Assembly: GCF_009762775.1 (NCBI RefSeq)
Contig: NZ_CP046401.1
Span: forward strand, 1,178,001-1,242,000
DNA length: 64,000 nt
Source: Maribellus comscasis
GTDB lineage: Bacteria > Bacteroidota > Bacteroidia > Bacteroidales > Prolixibacteraceae
Direction of reading: 5' to 3'
In this document: positions 1 through 8,680 of the stretch, piece after piece
How the letters are laid out: the number at the start of each line of letters is the position of its first letter
Numbering within the stretch: position 1 is the first letter of the stretch
Position numbers and translations under genes: made by a program
The notes under the pieces: generated by a model
Seen by the model: only the letters and a program-made list of their open reading frames with translations
What the model was told of the DNA's origin: nothing
The model's database searches: none

Positions 1-415
1 CAAAAACTATTATAAGTGTAAAATAAACCTGCGTTAATTTTAACAATATTCCGGCCAGCGATAAATAATAATCCTGAGAAAGAATCTCAACTACCGATGG
101 ATCCAACTCGCTTAACTCCTGATGAAGCACCGGATAGGCAAAATTAGAGGTAAAATAAAAAATAAAAGCCGGTGCCAAATGAGCCAATCCTTTGAAAACC
201 TTATTTTTTACAAGAATGTCATCCCAGGTCGTTTTTGTTCTTTTTGCGATTCTGGATACAATCTGCAATAAAATCTTACGGGTAATAAGATGCGCCAGAC
301 CAGCGGCCAAAACAATAATAATTATACAGACTATTACCGAAATGGGTTTGGCAAAAAAACTTAGGCCTTCCAGGTCTCTCAAATGATCCAACAAAAATTT
401 ATAGACAGTTCTCAT
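1..415 (-). CDS. MscS-family mechanosensitive channel, N-terminal part (cut by window edge)
   Basis: The reverse strand reads open from an ATG at 413-415 to the left edge, giving 138 codons of an uninterrupted protein that begins MRTVYKFLLDHL. A hydrophobic helix sits at about residues 23-45. It is followed by a basic segment (ITRKILLQIVSRIAKRTKT) and then TTWDDILVKNKVF, the arrangement found ahead of the pore in YbdG/MiniCon-like MscS channels, and by more membrane segments. The family releases solutes on osmotic downshock from the inner membrane. The pore and beta domain lie outside the window, so the subfamily is uncertain. The start overlaps the longest possible reading of the divergent peptidase gene, one reason to shorten that gene. 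Confidence 0.7.
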   Translation of the reverse strand, partial: MRTVYKFLLDHLRDLEGLSFFAKPISVIVCIIIIVLAAGLAHLITRKILLQIVSRIAKRTKTTWDDILVKNKVFKGLAHLAPAFIFYFTSNFAYPVLHQELSELDPSVVEILSQDYYLSLAGILLKLTQVYFTLIIVF

Positions 416-470
416 GTTCTGGTCTGTTGATATTTCTTATTTTCACCCAAAAATAGTAAATGCATCTGAC

Positions 471-1745
471 ATGAAATTGAAGATTCTTCTTTTTATCCTG
501 TTTGTTCCTTGTTTTACCAATGCGCAGGTAGATTATCAAAAATATTTTATAAATAAATCATTTCGTTTTGATTTTTTGCTGGGAGGAAATAACAAAGAAG
601 TAACTGTTTTTCCCCAACAAATGAAACAGGAACCTTTTTGGGCAGGTTCAAAAACCAACTTAATTGATCCGTTTAACTATGGCTCTTATCGTTTCCGAAT
701 TTTTGATATCAAATCAGACAGCCTTATTTTCTCCAAAGGATTTAGTACGCTCTTCCAGGAGTGGCAAACAACAGCTGAGGCAAAAACTACAACAAAAACA
801 TTCTACCAGGCTGCCATATTTCCTTTTCCAAAGAAAAATTTCAGAATTGATATTGACGCAAGACAGTGGGATGGAACTTTTAAAACACTTTATTCGTCAG
901 AAATCGCTCCCGACAACTATTTTATTCAGAAAGAAACGCCAACGTCTTTCGAAGTTTTTGATGTTTTAAAAAACGGAAAATCATCACAAAAAGTTGATCT
1001 GGTAATTCTCGCCGAAGGTTATACAAAAAGCGAAATGAACAAGTTTATTGAAGATGCGAAACGGGTAAGCGCCTGTCTTTTGGATGAAGAGCCGTTCAAA
1101 TCAGAGAAAGAAAGCTTTAACATCAAAGCTGTTTTTACACCTTCGGTTGAATCAGGAACGGACATTCCCGGAGAAGGTGTTTATCATAACACCTTCTTTA
1201 ATTCCACCTTCTACACATTTGATCTGCCAAGATACCTGACCACCAGCGATATGAAAACCGTTTATGATGCCGCCGCCCAGGTTCCCTACGATCAAATATA
1301 CATGCTGGTGAATACTGAAAGATATGGCGGAGGCGGATTTTACAACTTTATTACCGTTTGCACAGCAGACAATGCATTAACAAAAGAAGTTTTTGTGCAT
1401 GAATTTGGTCATGGCTTTGCTGGTCTGGGCGATGAATACTACACCTCAACAGTCGCATATGAAGATTTCTACAACCTTGAAACTGAACCCTGGGAACCGA
1501 ACCTTACTACACTTGTTGATTTCGATTCGAAATGGAAAAAATTAATTAATAAATCAACACCGATACCTACCCCCAGAGAGTCAAAATACAGGAATACTGT
1601 AGGAGTTTATGAAGGAGGTGGATATTTGAGTAAAGGAATTTACAGCCCGCACATTGACTGCAGAATGAAAAGTAATGAAGCCGGAAAGTTCTGCCCCGTT
1701 TGTTCTGAAGCGATAAAAAAAGTGATTGAGTATTACACCGAATAA
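471..1745 (+). CDS. Exported M64-family (IgA peptidase-like) metallopeptidase
   Basis: A 424-residue protein with an N-terminal signal peptide (MKLKILLFILFVPCFTNA, cleavage near the AQ). The zinc-peptidase signature HEFGHGFAGLGDEYY starts at residue 310: H310, E311 and H314 fit HEXXH, and D321 is the likely third ligand as in the HEXXHXXGXXD pattern of family M64. The N-terminal part is a beta-rich domain typical of Bacteroidota members. The gene probably acts in the periplasm or outside the cell; its substrate is unknown, and IgA cleavage is only the name-giving activity of the family. An earlier ATG at 414 is in frame, but it would put 19 residues before the signal peptide and overlap the divergent channel gene, so 471 is preferred. 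Confidence 0.85.
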   Translation: MKLKILLFILFVPCFTNAQVDYQKYFINKSFRFDFLLGGNNKEVTVFPQQMKQEPFWAGSKTNLIDPFNYGSYRFRIFDIKSDSLIFSKGFSTLFQEWQTTAEAKTTTKTFYQAAIFPFPKKNFRIDIDARQWDGTFKTLYSSEIAPDNYFIQKETPTSFEVFDVLKNGKSSQKVDLVILAEGYTKSEMNKFIEDAKRVSACLLDEEPFKSEKESFNIKAVFTPSVESGTDIPGEGVYHNTFFNSTFYTFDLPRYLTTSDMKTVYDAAAQVPYDQIYMLVNTERYGGGGFYNFITVCTADNALTKEVFVHEFGHGFAGLGDEYYTSTVAYEDFYNLETEPWEPNLTTLVDFDSKWKKLINKSTPIPTPRESKYRNTVGVYEGGGYLSKGIYSPHIDCRMKSNEAGKFCPVCSEAIKKVIEYYTE

Positions 1746-1747
1746 AA

Positions 1748-1780
1748 AAAACGACGGACAAAGAATATGTCCGTCGTTTT
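1748..1780. terminator. Bidirectional intrinsic terminator
   Basis: A perfect 13-bp inverted repeat (1748-1760 with 1768-1780, core ACGACGGACA) around a 7-nt loop, with A- and T-tracts at its outer ends. It lies between the convergent M64 peptidase gene and the DUF6249 gene and can stop transcription from both sides. Confidence 0.85.
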
Positions 1781-1798
1781 CCTATGTGTTTTTACAAC

Positions 1799-2122
1799 TT
1801 ACTCTTTCTTTAACAACGCACTGGTTACAAGGTATGCAACAATTAAGCCCAAACCTCCGCAAAACAGTATCATTGTAAAAAATGCTGCAACTTCGTCAAT
1901 TACCCCTGACAAAGCGTAGCCGGTAATTACACCTACGGCAAGAGCAATCATAAATATACCCCATTTTAACAACGCGTATTTTGATTCACCGCCCTTAAAA
2001 ATACTGGCATCTGCCCCTTTGTCAATTAAAGCCAGACGTTCTTTTGTCCTTGTAGTCCAGTACACATACAAAATGGCAAACAGTGCCAGAAAAAATCCTA
2101 TTGGTACAAATATTCCTTCCAT
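1799..2122 (-). CDS. Small membrane protein, DUF6249-like
   Basis: A 107-residue protein with three predicted membrane helices (about residues 4-22, 52-70 and 79-103). Between the first two is a short charged segment, TRTKERLALIDKGAD. This ERL-LI-KG pattern is typical of the DUF6249 family of Bacteroidota membrane proteins, whose function is unknown. The ATG at 2120-2122 follows a 45-nt leader from a -10-like CGTC at 2168-2171. That promoter matches, base for base in its core, the promoter of the divergent ECF sigma gene, so this gene is probably in that sigma factor's regulon. Confidence 0.75.
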   Translation of the reverse strand: MEGIFVPIGFFLALFAILYVYWTTRTKERLALIDKGADASIFKGGESKYALLKWGIFMIALAVGVITGYALSGVIDEVAAFFTMILFCGGLGLIVAYLVTSALLKKE

Positions 2123-2167
2123 GATATTCTGTTTTTAAATGTTTATTTTTTCGTTTTCTGCCTTTTG

Positions 2168-2193
2168 GACGCAACTTTGTTTTTGCGGTTACA
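2168..2193 (-). promoter_or_regulatory. ECF-type promoter for the DUF6249 gene
   Basis: On the minus strand TGTAAC (complement of 2188-2193) is followed after 16 nt by CGTC (complement of 2168-2171), then 45 nt to the DUF6249 start. TGTAAC/CGTC with this spacing is the general form of extracytoplasmic-function sigma promoters. The extended block TGTAACCGNAAAA is shared with the opposite-strand promoter at 2228-2253. Confidence 0.65.
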
Positions 2194-2227
2194 CTTTTTT
2201 ACAAAATTCTTTTTTTTGTAATTTTAT

Positions 2228-2253
2228 TGTAACCGGAAAACTATTTTTTCGTC
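2228..2253 (+). promoter_or_regulatory. ECF-type promoter for the sigma factor operon (autoregulation)
   Basis: TGTAAC at 2228-2233, a 16-nt spacer, and CGTC at 2250-2253, identical in core and spacing to the divergent promoter at 2168-2193. Only 10 nt separate CGTC from the sigma ATG at 2264. Transcription would therefore start a few bases before the start codon, giving a nearly leaderless mRNA. Confidence 0.6.
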
Positions 2254-2263
2254 AAAGTGACAG

Positions 2264-2830
2264 ATGGAAAGTAAACACGATATTTACTATATTGAAAAGG
2301 TAAAAAACGGGCAAACCCAATATTACTCTTATATTGTTGAAAAATATAAGGATATTGTTTTTTCCATTGCACTGAAAGTTCTTAAAAATCGTGAAGATGC
2401 CGAAGAAATGGCACAGGAAAGTTTTATAAAAGCTTTTAAATCGTTGCATACGTTTAAAGGAAAAGCAAAGTTTTCTACCTGGCTCTACCGGATCACTTAT
2501 AATAATTGCATATCGGAGGTCAGGAAAAGGAAAATACATTTTGCTTCCACCGACGATATTGAAATTAAAGACGATGACAGTGATTTCAACCTTGACGGAC
2601 TTCCCGAAGAAAACAGGGAAAAATACATAAAAGCCGCGTTGGAAAAACTTCCCGAAGATGAATATACACTTGTTTTACTTTACTATTTTGAAGACCAAAG
2701 TATTGAGGAAATTAGCAAAGTGACTCGTATTTCGGAAAGTAATGCGAAAGTAAAATTGTTCAGAGCAAGAAAAAAGCTTTATACAATTTTGAATGACATG
2801 TTAAAAGAAGAAATTTATACGATATTATGA
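2264..2830 (+). CDS. ECF (group 4) RNA polymerase sigma factor
   Basis: A 188-residue sigma-70-family protein with only regions 2 and 4. Region 2 (about residues 22-92) contains VFSIALKVLKNREDAEEMAQ, FIKAF and FSTWLYRITYN. A variable acidic linker (IEIKDDDSDFNLDG) follows. Region 4 (about residues 123-180) contains LPEDEYTLVLLYYFEDQSIEEIS and a helix-turn-helix ending in KVKLFRARKKL. Region 1.1 and region 3 are absent, as expected of ECF factors. The stop overlaps the next gene's start by 4 nt (ATGA), so the two are translationally coupled. The promoter at 2228-2253 suggests self-activation. Confidence 0.92.
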   Translation: MESKHDIYYIEKVKNGQTQYYSYIVEKYKDIVFSIALKVLKNREDAEEMAQESFIKAFKSLHTFKGKAKFSTWLYRITYNNCISEVRKRKIHFASTDDIEIKDDDSDFNLDGLPEENREKYIKAALEKLPEDEYTLVLLYYFEDQSIEEISKVTRISESNAKVKLFRARKKLYTILNDMLKEEIYTIL

Positions 2831-3234
2831 AAACCTTTGAAGAAGATAAAAAATTGAAATCGGTATTAAAATCAGTAAAACTGGAGTCGCCCGGTACTGA
2901 TTTTTCATTGAATGTGATGAACAGAATCTTCCATGAAGAATCTCTTCTTGAAAAGGCAAAACGGGAAAAGGTTCTTGGAAAAGGATTTTGGATAATACTG
3001 GCCTTATTTATTGCTCTCTTTGCAGCAATGTTTGTATTTTCATCGGCGGGAGGTGATACCGGCGGACTTGGAAAATATATTCCGGGACTAAATACAAATA
3101 CGGTTACCCAGGATTACGAAAATTTCTTTCAGAGAATAGGATCTGTACCGCTTAGTATCGCCGGCATCCTTTTGGCATCTTCTTTTCTGGTATTTATTGA
3201 CAGATTTCTAAGCTCAAAAATCAGAACATCTTAA
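2827..3234 (+). CDS. Probable membrane partner (anti-sigma-like) of the ECF sigma factor
   Basis: A 135-residue protein. The cytoplasmic N-terminus has about 50 charged residues (EEDKKLKSVLKSVKLESPGTDFSLNVMNRI). One membrane helix follows at about 57-77, then a Gly-rich outer loop (AGGDTGGLGKYIPGL) and a second helix at about 108-128 before a basic end. It matches no zinc-binding anti-sigma motif (no HxxxCxxC). Its 4-nt overlap with the sigma gene, and a layout of cytoplasmic N-terminus plus membrane helices, make an anti-sigma or co-sensor role the best guess, but this rests on context only. Confidence 0.65.
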   Translation: MKTFEEDKKLKSVLKSVKLESPGTDFSLNVMNRIFHEESLLEKAKREKVLGKGFWIILALFIALFAAMFVFSSAGGDTGGLGKYIPGLNTNTVTQDYENFFQRIGSVPLSIAGILLASSFLVFIDRFLSSKIRTS

Positions 3235-3255
3235 AACAATTTATAAAATAGGGAT

Positions 3256-3280
3256 TTCCGGTTTCCAGCCGGGATTTTTT
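3256..3280. terminator. Intrinsic terminator between convergent genes
   Basis: A short stem (TTCCGG 3256-3261 with CCGGGA 3269-3274, one G-U pair) followed by six T on the plus strand. It would end the sigma operon. It is weaker than the other terminators in the window. Confidence 0.5.
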
Positions 3281-3959
3281 ATTCATATTGTTTCAAAAGT
3301 CCGGTCATTATCAGATACTGTGCTCCGATGTAAGTCACCATTATAAAAATCCCTTCATAGGGGATTGTCACAAGAAACTTATTTATCGCAATCATAGTAT
3401 CGGACAAAACAAATAAAACCGAACCGGAAAAAACCAAACTAAAACTGACAGGATGCCCATTTCCAAAACGGTTTAATGCCATCACCGACATTCCCAAAAG
3501 AGCAAGCATATAAACAAAAACAGCCACTCTCAAAATCGCATCCAACTGCTCAAACAATAAAATATAGATTATAAGTCCGTAAGCAATATAAGCAATCAGC
3601 CAAAATGGTCTTTTCTTTAAAAAAGGCTTTTTACCTGAAAGATTGATTGTATGCAAAAACAGACTTATGTATATAATTTGAGCTATCAGAAAAGCTGCCA
3701 GGCCGAGAACAAAAAACAAGAATCTGTCGTTGCCAAACATCAGCAGAATATCGCCAAACCATGAAAATAAAAAAGCAAAAACTGCAAATTGCACCACTTT
3801 TCTGTCAACATTGCGGCTGTAAAGAAGAAAGAATCCGGCAATCCAAACCATAATCAGAGGTTTGAAAATATAATCCAATTTCTCAAGTTGAAACCACTTT
3901 CCGCTCAGATCTCCTGCGATAATTATGAAGAAGATGACATGAAAGAGAATTTTTCTCAT
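3279..3959 (-). CDS. YhhN-family membrane protein (lysoplasmalogenase-like)
   Basis: A 226-residue integral membrane protein with about eight helices. Family landmarks include FKPLIMVWIAGFF near residue 32, FLFSWFGDILLMF near 65, FLIAQIIYISLF near 90, FSGSVLFVLSDTMIA near 180 and YIGAQYLIMTGLL at the C-terminus. The paired SWFGD and LSDTMIA motifs are the conserved acidic sites of YhhN/TMEM86. Characterised members hydrolyse the vinyl-ether bond of lysoplasmalogens; whether this bacterium makes plasmalogens is unknown. The upstream gene is hldD, 73 bp away on the same strand. Confidence 0.8.
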   Translation of the reverse strand: MRKILFHVIFFIIIAGDLSGKWFQLEKLDYIFKPLIMVWIAGFFLLYSRNVDRKVVQFAVFAFLFSWFGDILLMFGNDRFLFFVLGLAAFLIAQIIYISLFLHTINLSGKKPFLKKRPFWLIAYIAYGLIIYILLFEQLDAILRVAVFVYMLALLGMSVMALNRFGNGHPVSFSLVFSGSVLFVLSDTMIAINKFLVTIPYEGIFIMVTYIGAQYLIMTGLLKQYE

Positions 3960-4032
3960 TCTGAATATTTTCTATAAAAATAGAACTATTCGATCTAAAT
4001 AAAAATAATTGAGTTTGAGAACAAATTGAAAA

Positions 4033-4998
4033 TTAATAACATGTATCGGCCAGCAAATACTTCCCGACATAATTCTCCACACCTTCCTCCAGCTCTGTAA
4101 ATGCTTTTGTATAGCCAATTTCCCTGAGTTTATGAATATCAGCTTCAGTGAAATACTGGTATCTTCCCCGCAACTCAACAGGAGTGTCAATAAATGAAAT
4201 TTCAGGGTTCAATTTCATACTATCAAAAACAGAACGCGTTAAATCAAGGAAAGTGCGTGCATGACCTGTTCCAACATTATAAATTCCGGGATTTTCCTGT
4301 GTCTCCATAAAATGAATCATTACATCCGCAATATCATCTACGTATACAAAATCGCGAAGCTGCTCACCATCTCTGTAATCTTTATGATGCGAGCGGAACA
4401 ATTTCATTTTCCCGGTTTCCCTAATCTTTTGATATGCATGCAAAACAACAGAAGCCATCCGCTTTTTATGATATTCATTGGGGCCATAAACATTAAAAAA
4501 TTTCATCCCTGCCCAGAAAGGAGGAGTGTGTGTTTGTTTTAAAGCCCACACGTCAAAATCGTGCTTCGACCAGCCATATAAATTTAGCGGACGAAGATTA
4601 GGAATCCTTAAATGTGAATCAGAAAAACCATCTTCGGCATTTCCGTAAGTTGCAGCTGAAGAAGCATACAAAAGCGGCACCTGAATCTCTGCACATATAT
4701 TCCAGAGCCGCTGCGAATAAATAACATTCAACTGTTGGTATAACTCAGGCTCCTGCCCCACTGTATCGGTTCTGGCTCCCAAATGGAATATAAAATCCAC
4801 TTCTGAAGAATGTTTTATCAACCATTTAAAAAAGTTGTCACGGTCTATAAATTTCCGATACTTCTTCTGAAGAATATTTAAATCTTTTAGAGGGTCATCC
4901 ATTCTGTCAACCAAAATAAGGTCGTTGTAACCTGCCTGATTGAGCTTCCCAACTAAATAACTGCCGATAAATCCGGCTGCTCCTGTAATAACTATCAT
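4033..4998 (-). CDS. hldD: ADP-L-glycero-D-manno-heptose 6-epimerase
   Basis: A 321-residue extended short-chain dehydrogenase. The Rossmann motif GAAGFIG is at residues 6-12, the HLGARTDT segment at 72-79 (this family's variant of HLAA), the substrate Ser region ASSAATYG at 112-119, and the catalytic pair Y141/K145 in YGWSK. KFFNVYGPNEYHKKRMASV is characteristic of RfaD/HldD. The enzyme epimerises ADP-D-glycero-D-manno-heptose at C6 with bound NADP, the last step in making the heptose of lipopolysaccharide inner core. Length is normal. No other heptose genes are adjacent. Confidence 0.9.
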   Translation of the reverse strand: MIVITGAAGFIGSYLVGKLNQAGYNDLILVDRMDDPLKDLNILQKKYRKFIDRDNFFKWLIKHSSEVDFIFHLGARTDTVGQEPELYQQLNVIYSQRLWNICAEIQVPLLYASSAATYGNAEDGFSDSHLRIPNLRPLNLYGWSKHDFDVWALKQTHTPPFWAGMKFFNVYGPNEYHKKRMASVVLHAYQKIRETGKMKLFRSHHKDYRDGEQLRDFVYVDDIADVMIHFMETQENPGIYNVGTGHARTFLDLTRSVFDSMKLNPEISFIDTPVELRGRYQYFTEADIHKLREIGYTKAFTELEEGVENYVGKYLLADTCY

Positions 4999-5186
4999 TT
5001 ATCTAAGCGGTTTGTCTGGTACAGCAATTATCTCTGTTTTCTGAAATTTGGCTGTAATTAAAACTTGCATTATTCTGGTTTATTGCCCAAATGTTTAGAA
5101 AATTCTAATTTTTTTTTCGGTTTCTTCATGATAAAAACTCTGACAAGAAAAATATCCTAAAGAAAACGACCACAAAATTAAAAAAA

Positions 5187-5873
5187 TCAGTGAACTGCAA
5201 TAGTGACTTTCGTCAAAACTTCCAAAACTGATGTTTTTAGATTTTCCAAAGCAAGAGGTATATTCCATTGAGCAACTTCCCGGGGTGCTACATAGTTTGA
5301 GATGGCTCTTATTTCATAACACGGAATTCCGTACCAAATACAAACATACAGAACTGCTGCTCCTTCTGTTGACTCGACATGAGCCGAGAATTTTGCCTTT
5401 AAGGCTGCTATACTCGAATTTTCTCCATGACTCTTATTTGCTGTAATTCCACGTACTTTATTAAGGTTCATCAATCCATTGGAAGGAGTTGCTTTTAAAA
5501 TCCCATTTTCAAAAGGAAACTCATTTCCTTCCATAAATCCCGACTCAAAAAGAGTCAAAAACTGTCTCTTCTCCTCAACTCCGAGGTCGGCGAATTCTTC
5601 CGAAATTACATTTACAACCTCTCCTATTTTTAAATCGTTTGTAAAACTTGCAGCAACGCCAACGTTCAAAACCAAATGATAACTGGTTTTCTGCAATGTG
5701 GTTGTTAAATGAAAAGTTGCAAAGGTTGTTCCAATGCCGGCAATCAATACATCAATTCTATTTCCTGCCAGTTGATATTCATATAAAAAGTGAGTTTTCT
5801 CTGCTACAAAATCGAATTCATCGATTAACAATTTTACCTCCATCCAGGTAGCCGCTACAATTAAAATCTTCAT
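5187..5873 (-). CDS. mqnB: Futalosine hydrolase
   Basis: A 228-residue member of the nucleoside phosphorylase/hydrolase fold. It starts MKILIVAATWMEV, has the GIGTTFATFHLT nucleoside-binding loop near residue 48, VLNVGVAASF near 70, the ESTEGAAV motif (ESMEGAA in relatives) near 168, and EIRAISNYVAPREVAQWNI near 184, which is diagnostic for futalosine hydrolase rather than MTA/SAH nucleosidase. It releases hypoxanthine from futalosine to give dehypoxanthine futalosine, a step of the futalosine route to menaquinone. The divergent folE gene is about 105 bp away. Confidence 0.9.
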   Translation of the reverse strand: MKILIVAATWMEVKLLIDEFDFVAEKTHFLYEYQLAGNRIDVLIAGIGTTFATFHLTTTLQKTSYHLVLNVGVAASFTNDLKIGEVVNVISEEFADLGVEEKRQFLTLFESGFMEGNEFPFENGILKATPSNGLMNLNKVRGITANKSHGENSSIAALKAKFSAHVESTEGAAVLYVCIWYGIPCYEIRAISNYVAPREVAQWNIPLALENLKTSVLEVLTKVTIAVH

Positions 5874-5978
5874 AGTTAAAAACTGGTAAAATTTTCCATT
5901 TACGAAAAGCGTACAACCTTTCTTACTGATTTTATGAAAAAAAGTTAATCTTTGTGTTAAATTTTTATTTGTAATATT

Positions 5979-6602
5979 ATGTGTTCGCCTAAAATTGATA
6001 CTTCTAACGGCTACGAAAAGATTGAAAATTTTGATGAAACCATCACCAAAGAACTTTCAAAAAACTACAAGAATATACTTTCATTAATTGGTGAAGATAT
6101 TTTTAGAGAAGGTTTGGATAAAACTCCGGAGCGAGTAGCAAAATCAATGCAGTTTTTATTACAGGGATACAAAACCGATCCGGTTGAAATCTTAAAATCG
6201 GCGATGTTTAAAGAAGACTACCGGCAAATGGTAATTGTAAAAGATATTGAAATATATTCCATGTGCGAACACCACCTTTTACCTTTTTTTGGGAAAGCAC
6301 ATGTAGCATATATTCCTAACGGAACAATTACCGGCTTGAGTAAAATTGCACGTGTTGTCGACGTTTTTTCACGCCGGCTACAAGTACAGGAACGGTTAAC
6401 CTCGCAGATAAAGGACTGTATTCAGGACACATTGAAACCCCTTGGAGTAGCTGTTGTAATTGAGGCACAACATCTCTGCATGCAAATGCGGGGGATACAA
6501 AAACAACACTCTATTACCACAACATCTGATTTTACGGGTGCATTTCAAAAAGAAGCGACCCGCGGTGAATTTATAAAACTGATTAGCACAAAATTTAGTT
6601 AA
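5979..6602 (+). CDS. folE: GTP cyclohydrolase I
   Basis: A 207-residue type-I enzyme. Zinc ligands are visible as C96 and H99 in [10 protein letters not shown] and C167 in [10 protein letters not shown], matching C110, H113 and C181 of the E. coli enzyme. GLSKIARVV and RLQVQERLT are conserved assembly and substrate regions. It converts GTP to 7,8-dihydroneopterin triphosphate for folate, or for queuosine and pterins. The ATG at 5979 leaves a short non-conserved N-terminus. The 3' end overlaps the convergent lactonase gene by 8 bp. Confidence 0.95.
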   Translation: MCSPKIDTSNGYEKIENFDETITKELSKNYKNILSLIGEDIFREGLDKTPERVAKSMQFLLQGYKTDPVEILKSAMFKEDYRQMVIVKDIEIYSMCEHHLLPFFGKAHVAYIPNGTITGLSKIARVVDVFSRRLQVQERLTSQIKDCIQDTLKPLGVAVVIEAQHLCMQMRGIQKQHSITTTSDFTGAFQKEATRGEFIKLISTKFS

Positions 6603-7719
6603 GAAATTCCAAACAAACAGGTGCCGGAAGTTGAATTTGTTTTCCGGTAAACTCCGGAAATCCGGTTTCTTCATTTATTTTAAAAACAGTAATATTCCCG
6701 CTACGCTGATTGGCTACCAACATAAATTTATTGTCAGGACTTAAAGTAAAGTTGCGTGGCCAGTTCCCTTCCACACTGACGGCTCCTTTGAATGCCAAGT
6801 TCTGCGTTAAATCGTCTATTGCAAAAACAGTTATAGAATTGTGCCCCCGGTTTGAGCCATACAAAAAACGAGCGTCATTGGAAATGTGCACATCGGCACA
6901 ATAACTTTCCGCTGCAAAATCACCAGGCAATGAAGAAATATTCTGAACAACCTTCCATTCGTTATTTTGATTTTTCACAACAGAAACCGTTGAATTTAAT
7001 TCATTAATAACGTAGATTATTTCCCCATTAGGGTGAAAATCAAAATGACGTGGCCCTGAACCCTCAGGTATTTTCACAAACTTCTGTTCAGCTTCTGTCA
7101 ACTTTTTGTTTTTTAGTAAAAAAATATCAAGCTGGTCAGTTCCTAAATCGGCAGAAAAAACACTTGAATCAAACGGCGAAAATTTTATGGAATGTGCATG
7201 AGGCGATGCTTGTCGTGATTTATCGGGACCTGAACCTTCATTTCGATTTACCGAGCACGCAGGGTTTACTGTCCCGTCTTGGGCCACCGGATACAGCGCT
7301 GTTGTTCCGCTGGTGTAATTCGCAACGGCAACAAACTTACCATCCGCTGAAACATCTACATGACACGGATCCTTACCGTGCGAAAGCTGTTTGTTTAAAA
7401 ATAAAATGTCACCATTTTTTTCAATTTTATAAGCGTAAATATATCCCCCGTTTTTTTCAATTTTGTCGCTCGCCCTTCCGGCAACATAGATGTATTTTTT
7501 ATCAGGAGAAATTTTCAAAAAGGAAGGATCGTCGATTGCTTTAAACGTTTTTTCGAGCTGAATATCTCCGGTTTTAAGATTAAAATTACAGAGATAAATT
7601 CCCTCCGCACCCTCCGAAGTAAAAGTTCCAACATATAATTTTTTCCAATCTTCGGTATCCTGGGCGAAACCCACTAAAGTACTACTAAACAGGAGTAAAT
7701 AAAGAAACAAATTTTTCAT
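6595..7719 (-). CDS. Exported seven-bladed lactonase (6-phosphogluconolactonase-like)
   Basis: A 374-residue protein with a signal peptide ([20 protein letters not shown]). The start of the mature part, [18 protein letters not shown], is the opening strand of the YbhE/lactonase_2 beta-propeller family. Conserved blade signatures follow: [50 protein letters not shown] and [21 protein letters not shown]. The His residues in PCHVD, PHAHS and PRHF line the active site in relatives. The signal peptide suggests a periplasmic sugar-lactone or related substrate rather than the cytoplasmic pentose phosphate pathway. Confidence 0.85.
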   Translation of the reverse strand: MKNLFLYLLLFSSTLVGFAQDTEDWKKLYVGTFTSEGAEGIYLCNFNLKTGDIQLEKTFKAIDDPSFLKISPDKKYIYVAGRASDKIEKNGGYIYAYKIEKNGDILFLNKQLSHGKDPCHVDVSADGKFVAVANYTSGTTALYPVAQDGTVNPACSVNRNEGSGPDKSRQASPHAHSIKFSPFDSSVFSADLGTDQLDIFLLKNKKLTEAEQKFVKIPEGSGPRHFDFHPNGEIIYVINELNSTVSVVKNQNNEWKVVQNISSLPGDFAAESYCADVHISNDARFLYGSNRGHNSITVFAIDDLTQNLAFKGAVSVEGNWPRNFTLSPDNKFMLVANQRSGNITVFKINEETGFPEFTGKQIQLPAPVCLEFLN

Positions 7720-7821
7720 TTTTAATTGTATTTTCCAGAAAACATTTTAACAAAAAAGTTTTCATTTGCTAAATGGTTTGAAACTTAGTAACTTTTGAGT
7801 TAAATATATAATGATTTAACC

Positions 7822-8652
7822 ATGAAAGCAATCTTAATCATTTTAACCTTTATTTTTAGTTTTTGTATTTTTTCTTCCAATGCAATAAAATTGGAAAAGG
7901 TCTGGGAAACCAAAGCGGAATTAAAAACTCCTGAATCAGTGTTGTACGATGCTGAAAGCGATGTAATTTATGTCGCGAACATTGATGGTAACCCCTTGGA
8001 AAAAGATGGAAACGGCTTTATCAGTATTTTAAATCCTGACGGAAGTGAAAAAGATTTATACTGGATAAAAAAACTAAATGCTCCTAAAGGGATGGCCATT
8101 TTTGATGGCAAACTATATGTATCTGACATCGATCAACTAGTCGAGATAGACATAGAAAGAGGGAAAATTTTAAAAAAATATGAAGCGGCAGGGGCTAAAT
8201 TCTTAAACGACGTTGCAGTATGCATGAACGGGATGATTTTTGTATCGGACTCTGAAACAGCAAAAATTTATGTTTTAAACCACGGTGAATTTAAAGTTTG
8301 GATGGCAGGAGAACCTTTCGTATCGCCAAACGGCCTGTTTACTGAAAAAGGAAAATTATATGTTGGCGACACCAATATTTACGAAATTGACATTCTGACA
8401 CAAAAGATCAACTCCATTATTGAAGACACCGGTGGTGTTGACGGACTGGAGAAAAATAATGATGGTGATTTAGTATTCTCGAACTGGCCGGGACGTATTT
8501 TTATCAATCAAAATGGGCAAACAAGCAAACTCCTGGATTCAACAGCCGAGGAAATAAATACGGCTGACATTGATTTTGCATCGAAATACGACTTAATTTT
8601 GGTACCAACATTTTATGATAATCATGTGGTAGCATATAAAATAATTAACTAA
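7822..8652 (+). CDS. Exported SMP-30/gluconolactonase-like beta-propeller protein
   Basis: A 276-residue protein with a signal peptide (ILTFIFSFCIFSSNA). The mature part has six-bladed propeller repeats: ESVLYDAESDVIYVANIDG, GMAIFDGKLYVSDIDQLVEID, NDVAVCMNGMIFVSDSETAKIY, SPNGLFTEKGKLYVGDTNIYEID and DGLEKNNDGDLVFSNWPGRI. Asn and Asp residues at blade tops (LNDVAV, SPNGLF, VDGLE) resemble the metal-binding positions of SMP-30 enzymes, so lactonase activity is possible. The CDGSH gene starts 28 nt downstream and may be co-transcribed. Confidence 0.75.
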   Translation: MKAILIILTFIFSFCIFSSNAIKLEKVWETKAELKTPESVLYDAESDVIYVANIDGNPLEKDGNGFISILNPDGSEKDLYWIKKLNAPKGMAIFDGKLYVSDIDQLVEIDIERGKILKKYEAAGAKFLNDVAVCMNGMIFVSDSETAKIYVLNHGEFKVWMAGEPFVSPNGLFTEKGKLYVGDTNIYEIDILTQKINSIIEDTGGVDGLEKNNDGDLVFSNWPGRIFINQNGQTSKLLDSTAEEINTADIDFASKYDLILVPTFYDNHVVAYKIIN

Positions 8653-8680
8653 AAAAAAGAACCTTTAAATTTGTTAAACT

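Noticed and set aside
414..470. The earlier in-frame ATG of the M64 peptidase
   Set aside because: It would precede a good signal peptide by 19 residues and overlap the divergent channel gene start.
7050..7544. A 164-codon plus-strand ORF inside the lactonase gene
   Set aside because: It is antisense to a well-conserved propeller gene and has no family features.
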